Shown: positions 1 to 12,705 of the stretch, one piece after another
Layout: each line of letters starts with the position of its first letter
Numbering within the stretch: position 1 is the stretch's first letter
Source: Pampus argenteus
Lineage: Eukaryota > Chordata > Actinopteri > Scombriformes > Stromateidae
Length of the DNA: 64,000 bases
Reading direction: 5' to 3'
NCBI GenBank assembly: GCA_036937835.1
Contig: CM072870.1
Coordinates: 3,272,501 to 3,336,500, forward strand
Made by a program: the position numbers and the translations under genes
The notes under the pieces: generated by a model
Database searches by the model: none
The model's input: the letters and a program-made list of their open reading frames with translations, nothing else
What the model was told of the DNA's origin: nothing

Positions 1-317
1 ACAGTATTTTCCAGGCCTAGTCAGATTTAGCAGCAGAATATTGTTTCACTAATTATTCAAATGGATGGTTGGATTGCCTCCTTTTTTTTTTGCAAAGCAA
101 TGACTTGTCACCTTCATGGTTCATGTGTAGCCAAGCCGAAACCAACGTTGATACACAAGTGCTGTTTTTGCTCAATCTCTAAAAAGTGAATAACAAGTAT
201 CAGAGGTGTTTTCCTCAGCACAGAGTGAGTAAAACCACATCCTTTATACTTTATTCAATTGTGCATGCATACATGGTATGCCTACGAGCAAGTGTGTGTG
301 TGTGTGTGTGTGTGTGC

Positions 318-352
<35 letters not shown>

Positions 353-1784
353 TGTTTTTCAGTATGTATTCTGTTTATGCTCAGGCCGACCAAACCCCTC
401 CCCATAAAAACCCAGAAAACCTCAGGTTGTATCGCAAGTGAGCTGCTGTGACTCAGCCTGACTGCAGCTGTGCCTTCAAGTCAAGTGACATTTACAGGTT
501 TCATCATACTGTCATGTAGTGTCTATGACATTATATCATCCTGAAATAACAACTAATCTATAGTATTATGTCCTCAGAAAAGTGTTTTTGTTTCAATATT
601 TATTCGAACTTGTACGACATAAAGTAAGGTGTGTGTCAGTGTTACTGATACACACCTCCGACTGGCTTCTTCTACATAGCAATGGTGGCTGATGATTTCT
701 CAGAACATAACCTGTAGTATAGAGAAAGTATTTATAATGGGCAAAATGTCACAACTCTATAACAGATCATTCAGTATTATTACTACCGTCATATTCTCCA
801 GCATGGTAGTATTATTTTATCACATACTGTACGTGTGTAATGAGTATCTTGAATCTTGACTGAGCACATTTTTTTTTAGTAACACACATATACCTAAGAA
901 ATGCACCTTGTGCCATGCCAGTAAAGTTTCTTGAGGTGGGCTGAGTAACAGCTGTAGGGAGGGTTACATAACAAAATTACTGAAAACTGGAGTTGTGGTA
1001 CAAAGTGGTACTGGGAGAGATACACAGAGCTTTGACTGTTTGATAAGAGGGCTGGGATACAGGGGAGGGGAGCACATGCAGAGACTGTTTATTACTGCAC
1101 TTGTTATTGAATGTAACTTTAACTGTAGTAGTCTCGCTTAAAGGAAATCTCTTTTTTTTTTACAGCTTGGGTTTACGGCTTCGTCTATCATGTCTGTCAC
1201 TTTTGATATCATTGTAGTCACTAAGTGAAGTGCTGAGAATGCTGGGAACATGAAGACATCACTAAAAGAAGTCTGACATTATTATTATTACTGGGCAAGA
1301 TTAGAATTATGAAACAGTCTTCACTCAAGGTCCACTTTGAGCTACAGTTTTATGATGGTAAATATATAGAGGGTAGATGGAAACGACCTTTGACCTCCTC
1401 CTCTCTCAATGCTCTAGAGGTTCCCTAATTTGGTTTTGTGATGACAAATGATCCACTTCCATCTGCTGATGAGCAATGTAAGATGAAGTTAAAAGCTACA
1501 GAAAAAACTTTGAGTTAAGATTCTCATTTCAAACTAAAAAATTTCCAAAGGTCAGGAATGAACTTGCATGTTCAAGATACACGTTACAATTCACTGAAAT
1601 CCTTAAAACTCTAAAGCTGGCAGGTTCAGGGTTATTGTCGTCTGTCTGTTTTTCAGAGTATATCCTCTAAGGTCTTCAGAAGACTAGAAAGATAAACACA
1701 CATCCTCTGTCTGTGATCAGTCAGTGTTTGCTGCGAAAAGGGCCAGAATCCAGAAATATTACAAAAGGAAATCTCTGAGATTCC
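1..1784. other. Non-coding, nothing recognised except a microsatellite
   Basis: AT-rich DNA with the (TG)n run at 292-351. No coding signal or known repeat seen. Confidence 0.6.
292..351. repeat. (TG)n microsatellite
   Basis: About 60 bp of TG with two CG interruptions. Frames across it are repeat artefacts. Confidence 0.95.
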
Positions 1785-2015
1785 CTGGAGAATATGGACC
1801 ATTTCTGATACATATTCAGAGTTTTGTTGATATGCACAATATCTGGTCAAATATGTACTCAACAAATACAGTTTATACTGAGTCCATATGTGACTGAAAG
1901 TCCTTACTCTAGATTCTCTAGAGAATATGGACCATATTCTCCGGTCAAATATGGATGAAAGATACATCTTCAAGATATATATCTTGGATACACTTTATAT
2001 CATCCAAGATGAAGA
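1785..2015. repeat. Cluster of short palindromes and imperfect repeats
   Basis: ATTCTCTAGAGAAT (1913-1926) overlaps AGAATATGGACCATATTCT (1922-1940, 9-bp arms). GAGAATATGGACCAT also occurs at about 1788-1802, each copy followed downstream by GGTCAAATATG. ATCTTGGAT and ATCCAAGAT form a further inverted pair near 1981-2014. Probably a worn foldback repeat next to the LINE tail. Confidence 0.55.
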
Positions 2016-2029
2016 TATAATTAAATAAG

Positions 2030-3311
2030 AATAAGTAAAATAAAATATAATATAATAATAATAATATATGACCGGATTTTAGCTATTGTTGTACATGCTG
2101 ATGGCCTGTGGCAGGAAAGATTTCCTGTATCTTTCCCTACGACAGCGGAGCTGGAGCAGTCTGTGGGAGAAAGTGCTCCGCTGTCTGTCCACTGTGTGAT
2201 GGAGAGGGTGCTGATCATTGTCCATGATGGTAAACAGTTTATTTAGCGTCCTCCTCTCCACCACAGCAGCAAAGAAGATGACACTGGCAACAACAGACTG
2301 GTAGAAGATCTCCAACATCTTGCTGCACACGTTGAAGGATCTCAGCTTCCTCAGGAAATAGAGTCTGCTCATCCCCTTCTTGTACACAGCTTCTGTGTTA
2401 GATTTCCAGTCCAGTCTGTTGTCAATCACCACTCCCAGGTATTTATAGTCCTCCACCTCCTCCACCACCTCCCCCCTGATCAGTACTGGCTGTGAAGGCA
2501 TCCTCTTCCTCCTGAAGTCGATCACCATCTCTCTGGTCTTGTTGACATTCAGCCTCAGGTGATTCTGTTTGGACCACTCTACAAAGTTGTCCACCAGCGT
2601 CCTGTACTCACCCTCCTCTCCCTCCCTTATACACCCAACAACAGCTGAGTCATCAGAAAACTTCTGCAGGTGACATGACTCAGAGTTGTATTGAAAGTCA
2701 GTGGTGTATAAGGTGAAGAGGAAGGGAGAAAGCACAGTCCCCTGTGGAGCTCCTGTATCACTGACCACCACATCAGACAGGACACTGCCCAGACGGACAA
2801 ACTGTGGCCTGCCTGTCAAGTAGTCAGTAACCCAGGAGATCACTGTGTCGTCAACACCCATCACCTGCAGCTTCTCACCCAGTAGCAGAGGTTGGATGGT
2901 ATTGAAAGCACTGGAAAAATCAAAGAAAGTGATCCTAACAGTGCCTTCACCACCATCCAAATGCATATAGGCTCGTTGCAGCAGGTAGATGACAGCATCA
3001 TGGACACCTAAATGGGGCTGGTAGGCAAACTGCAAAGGGTCCAAAAACGTCCTCACCCGCGGCTTCAGCTGGGCTAAGACCAGTCTCTCCAAGACCTTCA
3101 TCACATGAGATGTGAGGGCGACTGGTCTCTAGTCTGCCAGGTCAGATGGCCTCGACTTCTTGGGGACTGGAACCAAGCAGGATGTCTTCCACAGCAGCGG
3201 GACTTTCTGCTGACTCAGGCTCAGGTTGTACAGATGTCCCAGTACAGGAGACAGCTGGTTGGCGCAGGTCTTCAGGATCCTGGGTGTGATGCCATTGAAA
3301 ACTTTTGTCAT
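2030..3311 (-). pseudogene. L2/CR1-like LINE reverse transcriptase, 5'-truncated
   Basis: A minus-strand frame from 3311 to 2079 encodes the RT half of a non-LTR retrotransposon of the jockey/CR1/L2 type. In order: a thumb-proximal start (SRPSDLAD), RPVALTSHVMKVLERL, QFAYQP, FDFSSAFNTI, GAPQGTVLSPFLF, FSDDSAVV (the usual FADD motif with Ser), then DYKYLGVVIDNRLDW. The C-terminal end SFLPQAISMYN is typical of the family. One TAG at 3129-3131 stands where the family has Tyr (DYRPVALTS), splitting the frame into 60 and 341 codons. Nothing of the endonuclease lies upstream, so the copy is 5'-truncated, as usual for LINEs. An AT-rich (TAT)-like tail at about 2030-2070 marks the 3' end. The clade name is a judgement from motif style. 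Confidence 0.85.
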
Positions 3312-4799
3312 ATATAAAGTGAAAAGAATATGACATCATGTTGCATACAGGGATATGTTACGACTATTACTAAATATATGGTGCAATATTGATACCATTT
3401 ACAGTATGTAAAGATATTCAGGCTAATTATTTTAGAATGCTGACATAGTTTTTTAAACAAATATGGTTTATTTGATTCAGATATATTACTATCACGTTTG
3501 AACATAGAATCTGGAGTTAATACATTGAATATTTTATGATTCTCTAGAGAGTTTTGATCACGTCATAACACATTTGGAGTTGATACGCAGTGTGCATCGG
3601 ATCAAATGTTTAACAGCACTGTGCATTTTTTCCAGGATTTCACAAGATTTAACTGTACTTTTAACTTAATATTTCACAATATAATATAACTTTACTCTGA
3701 ATTTGACTGTGAAATAGCGACAGACATAGACATTAAACAGGAAATTACTGTGAAATTTGATTTTGAACCTGATACAGCATTGATGCTGTTGGTAATAATG
3801 TAGCAAAATTACATTCTAGTACATAATTACATTCCAAACTACAGTTATTCTAATGCGATAAGTACGCCAGTTCTAGGGCAAAATTACATTGTGTTTATTT
3901 ATTTGACTTATTATTTTAGAACATATGGTGGTATGATGATGGCGTGCAACTTGATGTCAGCTTACAACACCTGCATTGCTCCATCAGGTGAAGTCAGCAG
4001 GTTGCAGCAGCTCCGATGCTACGGCACCACCACTGCGATGAGTCATTAACTGAAAAGGTTTGCGGGATGATCTTTCTGAAAGTTGTGGGAAATCCCACAG
4101 TTAGGGTTCACCAAACTGTTTGCTTGTTCGTCACTGAGAAGGACTTGTAGTGATTTGTGGCTGGTCAGGTTTGTAATTATTGTTTTTTTTAATCAGTTAT
4201 TGTGACGGTATTATGTATGGTAAGTTCATCTTATAGGGGTAAGTTAGTGAGCAGAAAGCAGTCTAGTAGAGATCCCATGTTTTCCAATTCTGTAAATGCT
4301 GCATATGTACTGTACATGAAGGGATCCTGCTGTTTCAACTTGGTGTTATTGAGGCAAAGCTACAAGCTTTATATTGTATCTATAAATTATACATATATAA
4401 ATGCTATTATATGTGCAAACTGTTACAGTTCAGTTTTATTTTGGCTTTTTTATTATTAGGCTTGCAGGCCACTGATGTTGAATGTACTGTGATACTAGAC
4501 ACTCCTCGCTTTATTGTCCTAAAGTAATGTTGATATCGAGTATACATGTATGTATATATATGTCTGTGTATCTATCTGTGTATCCACAGCTTTATGATCT
4601 ATTGTTTGTTTGTTTGTTTGTTGCATTGTGTACTGAGAGCAAAGAACAAGGTTGGATGTTAGATGTGTGTGTTAACAGACTTCACTAAACAAGAAATGTA
4701 TTAATTTGATAATGCTTGTCAATGCAGTTCTTTTCTGGAATGTCGAGTCGCTCAGTTACAAACTTCATATTGAGTACAAACAGACATCTACTGTATATA

Positions 4800-4838
<39 letters not shown>

Positions 4839-5104
4839 AGGACTGACGAGCGCCCCCCTGCGATGGGCTGGCAGTGAGCAGCTAGCATCCACATAAAAGC
4901 TGCTGAGCTAAAGGAACTGGAAACATCTAAGTTTAGCTGGACCAGGATGAAAAATGTCAAAGCTGGATAGATCCCCTCATTAGGAACTTCTGCTATTGTA
5001 CAGGGCTAGAATATCAGATGGAAGAATATTACTTTTAAAATTAAATTTTTTTTTCATGCATAAAAATAGTTTGGAAATAGCTAAAATGAACTTGTCTGTA
5101 ATGT
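3312..5104. other. Non-coding, nothing recognised
   Basis: AT-rich; includes a (TTTG)5 run near 4604-4622 and the (TA)n run. No gene or known element seen. Confidence 0.6.
4802..4836. repeat. (TA)n microsatellite
   Basis: Pure TA dinucleotide run, 35 bp. Confidence 0.95.
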
Positions 5105-5460
5105 TTTATTGATCGCTTTTCAAGATTTACTGCCTGTGTTGAGGCCAAAATACACTGGCGCAAAATGGTGTGCATCAAAACAGCCTCCTCTATTAATCCC
5201 ACAGCCCAAACCCCCACACCGGCGACCCTTCATGATACTGCCCTATTTCCAGCGGTGCCACGCGTCAGGTCCACCCACATACCAAGTAATTCAGGACATA
5301 TATCAAAACGAAACCCCCCCTGCTGCAAACGTTTATATGTGCAAGAGAGCAGTGGGGAGGAGGAGGTGGAATCAGGGGACAGGAAAAATGTAAGACCTTT
5401 TAACAGTTGTGGTTCTGCATCTGGGCATTTGGCCATATGTGTTCGTCACATTCCTTAAAT
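5105..5460 (+). other. Locally GC-rich segment with two overlapping frames
   Basis: Frames 5109-5393 and 5165-5458 overlap in a Pro/Arg-rich stretch. Neither resembles a known domain, and open frames on both strands are expected in such composition. Recorded as unassigned. Confidence 0.2.
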
Positions 5461-7084
5461 CTTGTTTCTTTTAGGTCCCACTGCCTTGATTTATTTTGTG
5501 CAAAATTCTTCACTAATTCGTTGGCTCTTTTTTTGTTAGCCTTTGCCCATTTTCTGTTTTGTACCTTTATTTATTACAAAAGTGGCTTATTTGCAGTCTG
5601 GTGGTTGTCTGCATGTCATATTTAGCTGATTATTCTTTGGATATCTTCAAAATAGAACACATTGGTCTTTTTCTAGAGTCATCAGACAAGACTTTAAATC
5701 CTGTCAAAAACCCAAAACGTATTGAAATATTAAATCATAATTACTGATAGTATCTATTCAATTTCTTGACATGACTATCAGATATCAGATAGATTAAAAT
5801 CACAATAGTAATATATTGAAATATCAAAAACAACAGACTCATATTCAGACTTCAAACATGTTTACTTATCATATTTATACAATATCTTGTCATTCACGAT
5901 ATAACTAAAATCACTCATTTACTGCAGTGCATCTTCTTGCTTAGACTGTTAATAGGAATATTAACATCATACCAGCAACATTACACCTTTCCCTATAGTT
6001 CCAGTGTACTCATGTGTAGAATATGTCACAGACATGAAAACAATATTGTTGTTCTACCTGCTTTCAGGAAGAGATTTGGTGTTGTTATTTTCCTTATTTG
6101 TTGTCTGTTTTCCTGCTAACAGTTACTTTGGAGGTTTGTTTGGCTTATTTTGGGGAACCTATTGTGCAACTATTGTACTTACTTGTTGTGGAGAGATTTT
6201 GACAGCAGGGGGTTTAACTAGCGGAATAATCAATATAATCAATAAAACAACCTATCCTGTGTGTGGTGGGGATGTTGCTGAGAGAGTCTCAACCAGAGTA
6301 GTAACCTCAACAGCCACACTCCTCAAGCAGAGGTAGGCTGTGAGGCCCAGGTGTTGGGCCGACTTAGATCTGGTTGAATCGCGTCAAAGTATGCTTACAG
6401 CTGCTGAGGAAAACAACGAGCAGCCCCTGCCTTTCATAACAGAGGTGACTAGGTGTCCCTATGAAAGATGTAACCACTGTCAGACTGTGTAGCGTGTGTG
6501 CTGCATGCCCAAAAGTACTATGAGAACCACTTGAGTATGTATAGCCACAGGTGTTTCTTATCCATTAGACACACTAACCCTCTGCATCTGCTGCATATGA
6601 GCCTGTTGTGTATATAAACACGCAAGCTCAAAGCTCATGACTGCATGAAACCTTGAAACATGTTTATATATTAGAGGGAAAGCATCTGGATACGCCAAAG
6701 TTAAAGATGTAAAAACCAAAATAACAAACTGATAAGAGGGTGTGTGTGTGTGTGTGAGAAACAGGGGATATATATGAGGGGAGCGACATGCTATTATGCT
6801 TTTCCTTATGGAAACTGGCCAAAGTTATTGTAGAGAGCCTGTACAGTTGGGAGTTGTGGATTAACGGAGTCAGCCCATCATCTCTCATCTCTCTGCCAAT
6901 CACGGGAATGCGTGGTATGTCAGGGGGCCGACCCACTGGGTACACTGAGCTCTGTCTGTGCGTTACTGGAGCTGCTGAGTTTGAGCACTGTGACACAAGA
7001 AGACACTATACAGTCATTTGGCGACAGCAGAATAACATTTTACTAGCTATGTTACCTTTTCTACTCCGACATCTATCATGTAAC
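5461..7084. other. Non-coding, nothing recognised
   Basis: AT-rich with a short (GT)n at 6739-6756. Short frames here show no domain. Confidence 0.55.
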
Positions 7085-7250
7085 TGTTATGTCACGAGCG
7101 TAATATTTAATAAACAGGGATAGCTTCCTGAAGCTAACCAATCTCATCGGAAGATGGGGTCTTAAAGAGACCTCTGTTTCAGACAGAGGCTGAACTGGCC
7201 ACTGACTTGTCTCAATGTGCAGGTTTGCATATAAAACAGTGGAGGGAGGG
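7085..7250 (+). repeat. Teleost interspersed repeat (CTTAAAGAGAC family), copy 1
   Basis: GCTAACCAATCTCATC, then GGGGTCTTAAAGAGAC and CAGACAGAGGCTGAA, match a dispersed fish repeat that recurs inverted at 33400-33520. Probably a non-autonomous DNA element; no terminal repeats seen. Confidence 0.5.
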
Positions 7251-9140
7251 TTTCATATCACATAAAACAAACCCTGGTGCCACCAGAGTGTGTTGACTGA
7301 GGAAAAAAGAAATGTAGCGTGTGTTGGTGAAGAACGCTGCAATAGCAACCAATCAGAAACAAGCACGGTCTACACGCATATAACACATTGTGGTACTTGT
7401 TGCTGTTGAAGCCAAATGACGTCCTCATGTCCACAAGGGTTTTTAAAGGTGCAAGATACAAGGTTGATATGTTACCACATTCAGTGTGGGGAGGTCTTAG
7501 ACAGCCATGATCTTTCTCTGATAAACATGAAGATCCATGACACGTACTGAGGATCACGCTATCCACGCAACCCACTTTGTGTTACCACCTTGGTCCAACC
7601 AGTAGAAGTCCCTGGTGAATGGACGAGGACTTTATCCCTCACTGGCTTCCCACCAACAAGCATTACCGGTACGTTAACACTGGGTCTATACAGTGGTGGT
7701 TATAACGCTGTATTTAGCTTGAAGACAGCTCTAGAATGGTAGAATGGAACCTCGCAGTCACAGCACAAACTGAAATAACCTTTTTCTTTGTTTTTGTTTT
7801 ACTGTACTGGAGGAATGTCTGAAAGAGGGAGAAGGGAGGAAAGGAAGGGAGCAAGTGATGTAGAGGTAAAAAGGAGTGGAGGAAGAGATAGATGGGATAG
7901 AGTATTGCTACATCAGTACAGTAAGAGCGTTAGTGGCACCAGCGAGTTTGAGGACATCTGCTTTGTGTTAAAGAGTGCGCTGGGCCTCTCACATGATGAA
8001 TCCCAGCCTGGTGCTCAACAGCACAGCAAGATACTGCCATTGGTCTCTCCTCCTCCTCCTCCCCCACCAACCAATAAGGAGCCAGCAGACCCTGAAGAGA
8101 CATTACACCAACCGCACAATCCGTCCTTCTCCAACCCTCCATACTTCGTTCCCTCTCTCCTGCCTTCATGCTGCCTTCATTTCATGCAGGAATTGCCTTC
8201 TGCATGTCTTTATGTAATAAGATAATGAACCTGTGACTCTCCATGACGCACATCTTTTTGTCATTTTTCATCTTGTTATGTTTTTTTTTTCTTACTCTTT
8301 AATCACACTCTACACAGCTGAACGCAGTAAATAATATATTTCGATTTTGCAACATTTGTTAAATGTCTACCACAGTTATTTAGTTCAATAAGTTTGTTCT
8401 TGACATTTATTCAGCCGTTTCTGTGCCGTGGAACTGGATGAACGGAGACAAAGTTATAAAACAACTGAATTTTTGCCTTGTACCTCCACCTAAGTGGTCA
8501 TATTATTAACGTACAAAAACACACAAACACACAGCTGTGTCTTCTGCATTTGTGACTGACTGTCTGTTATCAGGCCACAGGAGACAGGATTAGGGAGTAG
8601 GGTGCAAACATGAGAGAAATGAAATAAAAACAAACATAATCCCAGTGTGCACATGTATTCCAAAAAAAGTAAGAAAATCTTCTGTATTGTGCAAGTATCA
8701 ATCTGGAAAGATTCCAGATCAGTTTCTGACTTCAAGTGTGGTAGGATTGAACTGTGCACACACATACAGCTCCAGAGACAGACAGCATATCTACCTTTGT
8801 TATTACTGGTCCAACACTGGAGTTGGAGTGAGCACTACTGACAGCATCCATAGACCTTAAAAACTACCTTTATTGTATGCATGCACAGTTTGTTTTGTAG
8901 TTTAGTCTCCAATTGAATCTGTGGTTAGATCTATATTGTAACTTCAACTTACTTTAACAGGTATTTGGGTCCCACCTGGTTATTACCTGGTTTACTGTTC
9001 AATATAAGCAGTCACAATCTACAGTAGTGTCCTGTGATTCTATTTCATTATGGTCACCAATCATATTGGGTCCCATCGTTCCTGAATTCTACTGAGTCTG
9101 GTCCAATTTATAAAGAAAATAATAATAATGGTAATAATGC
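7251..9140. other. Non-coding or unassigned
   Basis: The only longer frame (7788-8225, 145 codons, Arg/Glu then Pro-rich) overlaps an open minus frame at 7930-8169 and shows no domain. Confidence 0.5.
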
Positions 9141-9243
9141 CAAGGGTCTAAGGACAGAGGGTGTCACTCCCTGTACAGATTGTAAAGCCCTCTGAGACAC
9201 ATGTATTTTGTGATTTTGGGCTATATAAATAAAATTTTAAATT
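9141..9243 (+). repeat. LINE/SINE 3' tail fragment
   Basis: Contains the fish non-LTR tail pattern GTAAAGCCCTCTGAGACA, then TTGGGCTATATAAATAAAAT and an AT-rich end. No coding sequence lies upstream, so it is a 3' stub. Family name not resolved. Confidence 0.6.
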
Positions 9244-10353
9244 TGAATGTCTTTACATGGAAAATATCATAAATGTTTCATGGTCAGATTGTCAGGTGTC
9301 TTTACAGTTACCTGTATTATGTATTACTCACACTGTACTTAGTGGTAACATGCAGTGGTTACACAGATGTGTAAATCTACCTGATTTATAATCATAATCT
9401 TGCAATCTGATTGTTTGAAAGTCATAATAATAATATGCTTATATAAACGCTATGATGTTTAATTCCTTTACATTCGGAATCACTCTACACATAAGGGGGG
9501 AAAATGTTACAAACTTAGATAGCTAACAAACTGCTAAAAATTAGAAACATCAACCTACATGGTGGTATGGAGGAGTGGATTGAACTGGAAAAAATGAAAA
9601 CAAAATGAACACAACACCGTTAAGTAAAAGAGGGGGGGCATTAAATGCGTAAGCACACACCCGCCTTCTATATTCACCCAAAAACAAGACTGATCTGCGT
9701 CGTCGACAACGTTTCCGAGCATATTCTTTTTGGGACTTATTGTATCTATATTGACTATCATGGCTGTTAATGGACCAAGCTACAGCTCTTCTCATTTGCT
9801 GGGTGTTACAGGCAGGTACACTTGAGAGCCAATGGTCATCAATCATCTTGCATGTTGCAGAATATGTAAGCAAGCAGAAACACAAAATAAATACACTAAC
9901 CACTGCCTCCGCAGCATGATAATTCAGAAACGCTGATGTGGGTCTTGACAAGAGAAAGATTACGTAAGGACCACCGTTGCAAAAACTGTTTTTCCAGAGC
10001 CTTCAGCTACTGAAACTCGGTGACGGGAGAAAGTGGAGCAACATCCTCTCCATGCCAAGCAACACACCTCCACTTAACAAAATGTGCAATTTAAGGCATC
10101 CTACTGATGCTGGACAATTTTGTAGCGGTTGCACAATAAATGGCAGCATACAAATTAATATAAAAAATAGCCAAATGACAAAAAACATCTGTGATAACAC
10201 AGATATAAAAAAGATAAATTAAATAAACTAGTACATTGCATAACAACCACCCTGCACTATGCCCATTTCTTTGTAAAAACAATACTTTATGAATACTTAA
10301 TAACATGTTAAAAAAAACATTTTATAAAAGCATTAGCTCACTCCAGGCTGTGA
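9244..10353. other. Non-coding or unassigned
   Basis: A 133-codon minus frame at 9550-9951 has no recognisable domain. No known repeat seen. Confidence 0.5.
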
Positions 10354-10422
10354 TATGTTGTGATTATATCACAGCTAAGGGGCTGTCGGCACGTCGCTTA
10401 GCTGTGATATAATCACAACATA
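10354..10422. repeat. Perfect palindrome, 26-bp arms and 17-bp loop
   Basis: The left arm 10354-10379 and right arm 10397-10422 are exact reverse complements. The GC-rich loop is GGGCTGTCGGCACGTCG. Outside the arms TAGCTCA recurs inverted (10334 and 10431 regions), so the original foldback was longer. Confidence 0.9.
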
Positions 10423-11209
10423 CTGTCCTGAGCTATTGCTTAAACGTACAATTTCCTCATAGGACTTGAATGCAACATTAGCTTGAAAACAGCTGTGTGG
10501 GTTTCCCCCTCTATTGCCCTGACAACCAGAATCCCTCACAATAACAGACTGGTTAACATTTCTTGCTTGTTTTCCCTTTGCTGATCTTACCTCACTTTCT
10601 CTACTTCTCACTTTTTTTTTACATACGATACCCCACTCCCCACCCCTCGCTCTCTCACTATGTCTCTCTGTCTCTTTCTCTGTTTTTCTCAGTCTGCCAC
10701 TCTGTGTTTCTTCATTCACTTGCTTTTACATCTGTTATTGGACAGGCATGGAATATTAAGCTGCATAACTTCACAACAGCGTGTCAGAAACCCTGACAAA
10801 GTTAAGTGACTATTCATTGACATCCTCATGTTCCTGAATGTCTACTTTGCTACTAGGGGTAGTTCTGTTGACGGTCCCCATTTATTAACTGGTATTATTA
10901 TTATTATTGTTATTATTAATCAAGTAGTATTTATTTGTACTTATAAAAAGTAATTCAATATGCAGCAGGCAAGTATTTGAATTGACATTTAATGTATTCA
11001 TTACAAGTGTATTATATATCTGTAAGTACAAGTTAATTGCAGTGCAGTATTCCTGAATGGGCTTTATAGAATTTATAACTATTGTACAACTTAAGTAGTA
11101 ATTAATGATACCTTTGAGGTAGTAGGCTCCTATTTATTGGAATATAAATTTAAAACAAGTACATTATGATAAACTGTTTAAAAGTAAACTATATACTTTT
11201 TTAGAAATG
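10423..11209. other. Non-coding, nothing recognised
   Basis: A pyrimidine-rich patch at 10590-10710 and a (TTA)n patch near 10893-10917; otherwise featureless. Confidence 0.55.
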
Positions 11210-12110
11210 TTTAGATGGAGATAAAAACCAGAGGATGTGATGGACTCACGGTTTTTGTACTTGGTTTTCTTGTTTTGGTCACAGACTCTTTTTGTGGGTG
11301 GTTTTGTGTTAACATATGGCCTGTTGTCATTTTGGGTTCAATGTTTTGGTTTTATTCCCTTCTGTTTCTTCCCCATCCAGGGGAAGGCTACGGAGCGTCA
11401 GGTTTCTTCCCTTGTGTTCACCAATAGTCGTCCAGCCTCTAAGCCTGTTAGCCATCAGCAGCCAAGTCATCTGTCTGTCCAGTTCTTCAGTCCTAGCCCG
11501 TGGGCCTCTGGTGGTAGAATTATCTAGGTCAGCCCTCATTGTAGTGGTGTTGACCTGGAACTCTGTAGTTTCACGCCAGTCTGCAACTCCTGCTCAGCCC
11601 ATGACACCCCAGCTCTGGCTCGGCCGTCCCCACTCCCAGCTGGGCCACGGCCTCTACGTTTCCTGGCTGGGCCGCAGCCTCCACCAGTTCCCCAGCTCAT
11701 CTGACTGAAGTCATGGAGTCTTTGGTTCTTGGGTTCCTGTTGGGCTGTTTCCTCTGGCTGCCAAGTTTGTCTCATTCCAGCCCTCCCAAGGATACTGACT
11801 CTCTAGCAGTTTCGTCTCCAGGGGCTGCAGCATCCCCCGTTATTCTTCCTCCTGTTTGCCCTCCAGAGCGGCTCCACACATCTGATCTTTCTCCTGTTCG
11901 CCCTCCAGAGCGACTCCTGCCTTCGGTCCTGCACCTTGGTTCCCAGCCTTCTGGCTGCCTTCCTGAGCACAACCTTTCTGGTTTCATGCACTCTGGTCGC
12001 CCACCCAAGTGCTGTCCTCCTGGCTGTCCGTGTCTTGTCCTAGCCCATAGGCTGTTTTCTGTTCAGTTTTGTCAGATCCTTGGTGCAGTTCAGTCTGTCC
12101 TGTTTTGAAA
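11210..12110 (+). other. GC-rich island with long Pro/Leu-rich frames, unassigned
   Basis: Base composition jumps from AT-rich flanks to GC-rich at about 11360-12060. Overlapping open stretches exist in several frames (for example 11316-11708, 11713-12108). A unit like CTCCTGTTYGCCCTCCAGAGCG is repeated in tandem near 11848-11913. I do not recognise a domain. It is more likely the end of a retroelement than a host exon: codon use is untestable by eye and no start or splice context stands out. Confidence 0.35.
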
Positions 12111-12421
12111 GCCAAGCCAAGTTGCTGCCGACAAGACAGGGCGAAAGAAAGGGATGAAAGGGTCAGTGATATCTCGGATAAAAAAATCCACATGTTACAT
12201 CATTACCACAATCATGCAGCAGAAACACATCAGTGACATCATGGCTTACAAAGTATTTATTCTTTAAATCACTGTCCCAGGCCAACTGTCTGACTTCTGA
12301 TTCCATCACTATGGAACGTTGACTAGTGTGAATTACCAATTATTGTGAAATACATACATACATATCCTATATCATATCCAAGCTTAATGTACTTTACACA
12401 GCACAGCAGCCAGCGGCAGAC

Positions 12422-12705
12422 CAGTGGTGGAAGAAATATTCAGATCTTTTACTTACCAATACAGCAAACAGTAAAAGTACTGATACAGCAATGTAGAAAT
12501 ACTCAAAAGAAAAACTCCCAGTAACAATCCTTCATGAAAATCATACTTGAGTAAAATGTATTATGATCTTATGATCTTGATGTAGTAGAAGTACTGCAGT
12601 AAAAGTAGTAACTGATATATTATTATATATGACATCATAAGATTATTAATACTGACGCATCAGTGTTAGGGCAGCATGTTACTGTTGTAGCTGCTGGAGG
12701 TGGAG
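12422..12705 (+). mobile_element. hAT-type non-autonomous transposon fragment
   Basis: Starts with CAGTGGTGGAAGAAATATTC, the terminal sequence of a very common teleost hAT MITE. It continues with its typical alternating AGTAAAAGTA, TACTTGAGTAAAATGTA and TGATATATTATTATATATGACATCAT segments. The far terminal repeat was not found, so the right end is uncertain. Confidence 0.72.

Noticed and set aside
186..441. Reading frames of about 60-73 codons with Cys/Val runs
   Set aside because: They are translations of the (TG)n microsatellite. The same applies to frames at 20321-20606, 29391-29839, 46475-46871 and 45330-45694.
7788..8225. 145-codon plus-strand frame as a possible gene
   Set aside because: Low-complexity Arg/Glu and Pro runs, overlapping open frames on both strands, no domain and no splice or start context.
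9550..9951. 133-codon minus-strand frame as a possible gene
   Set aside because: No recognisable domain, AT-rich surroundings and an overlapping frame in another phase.
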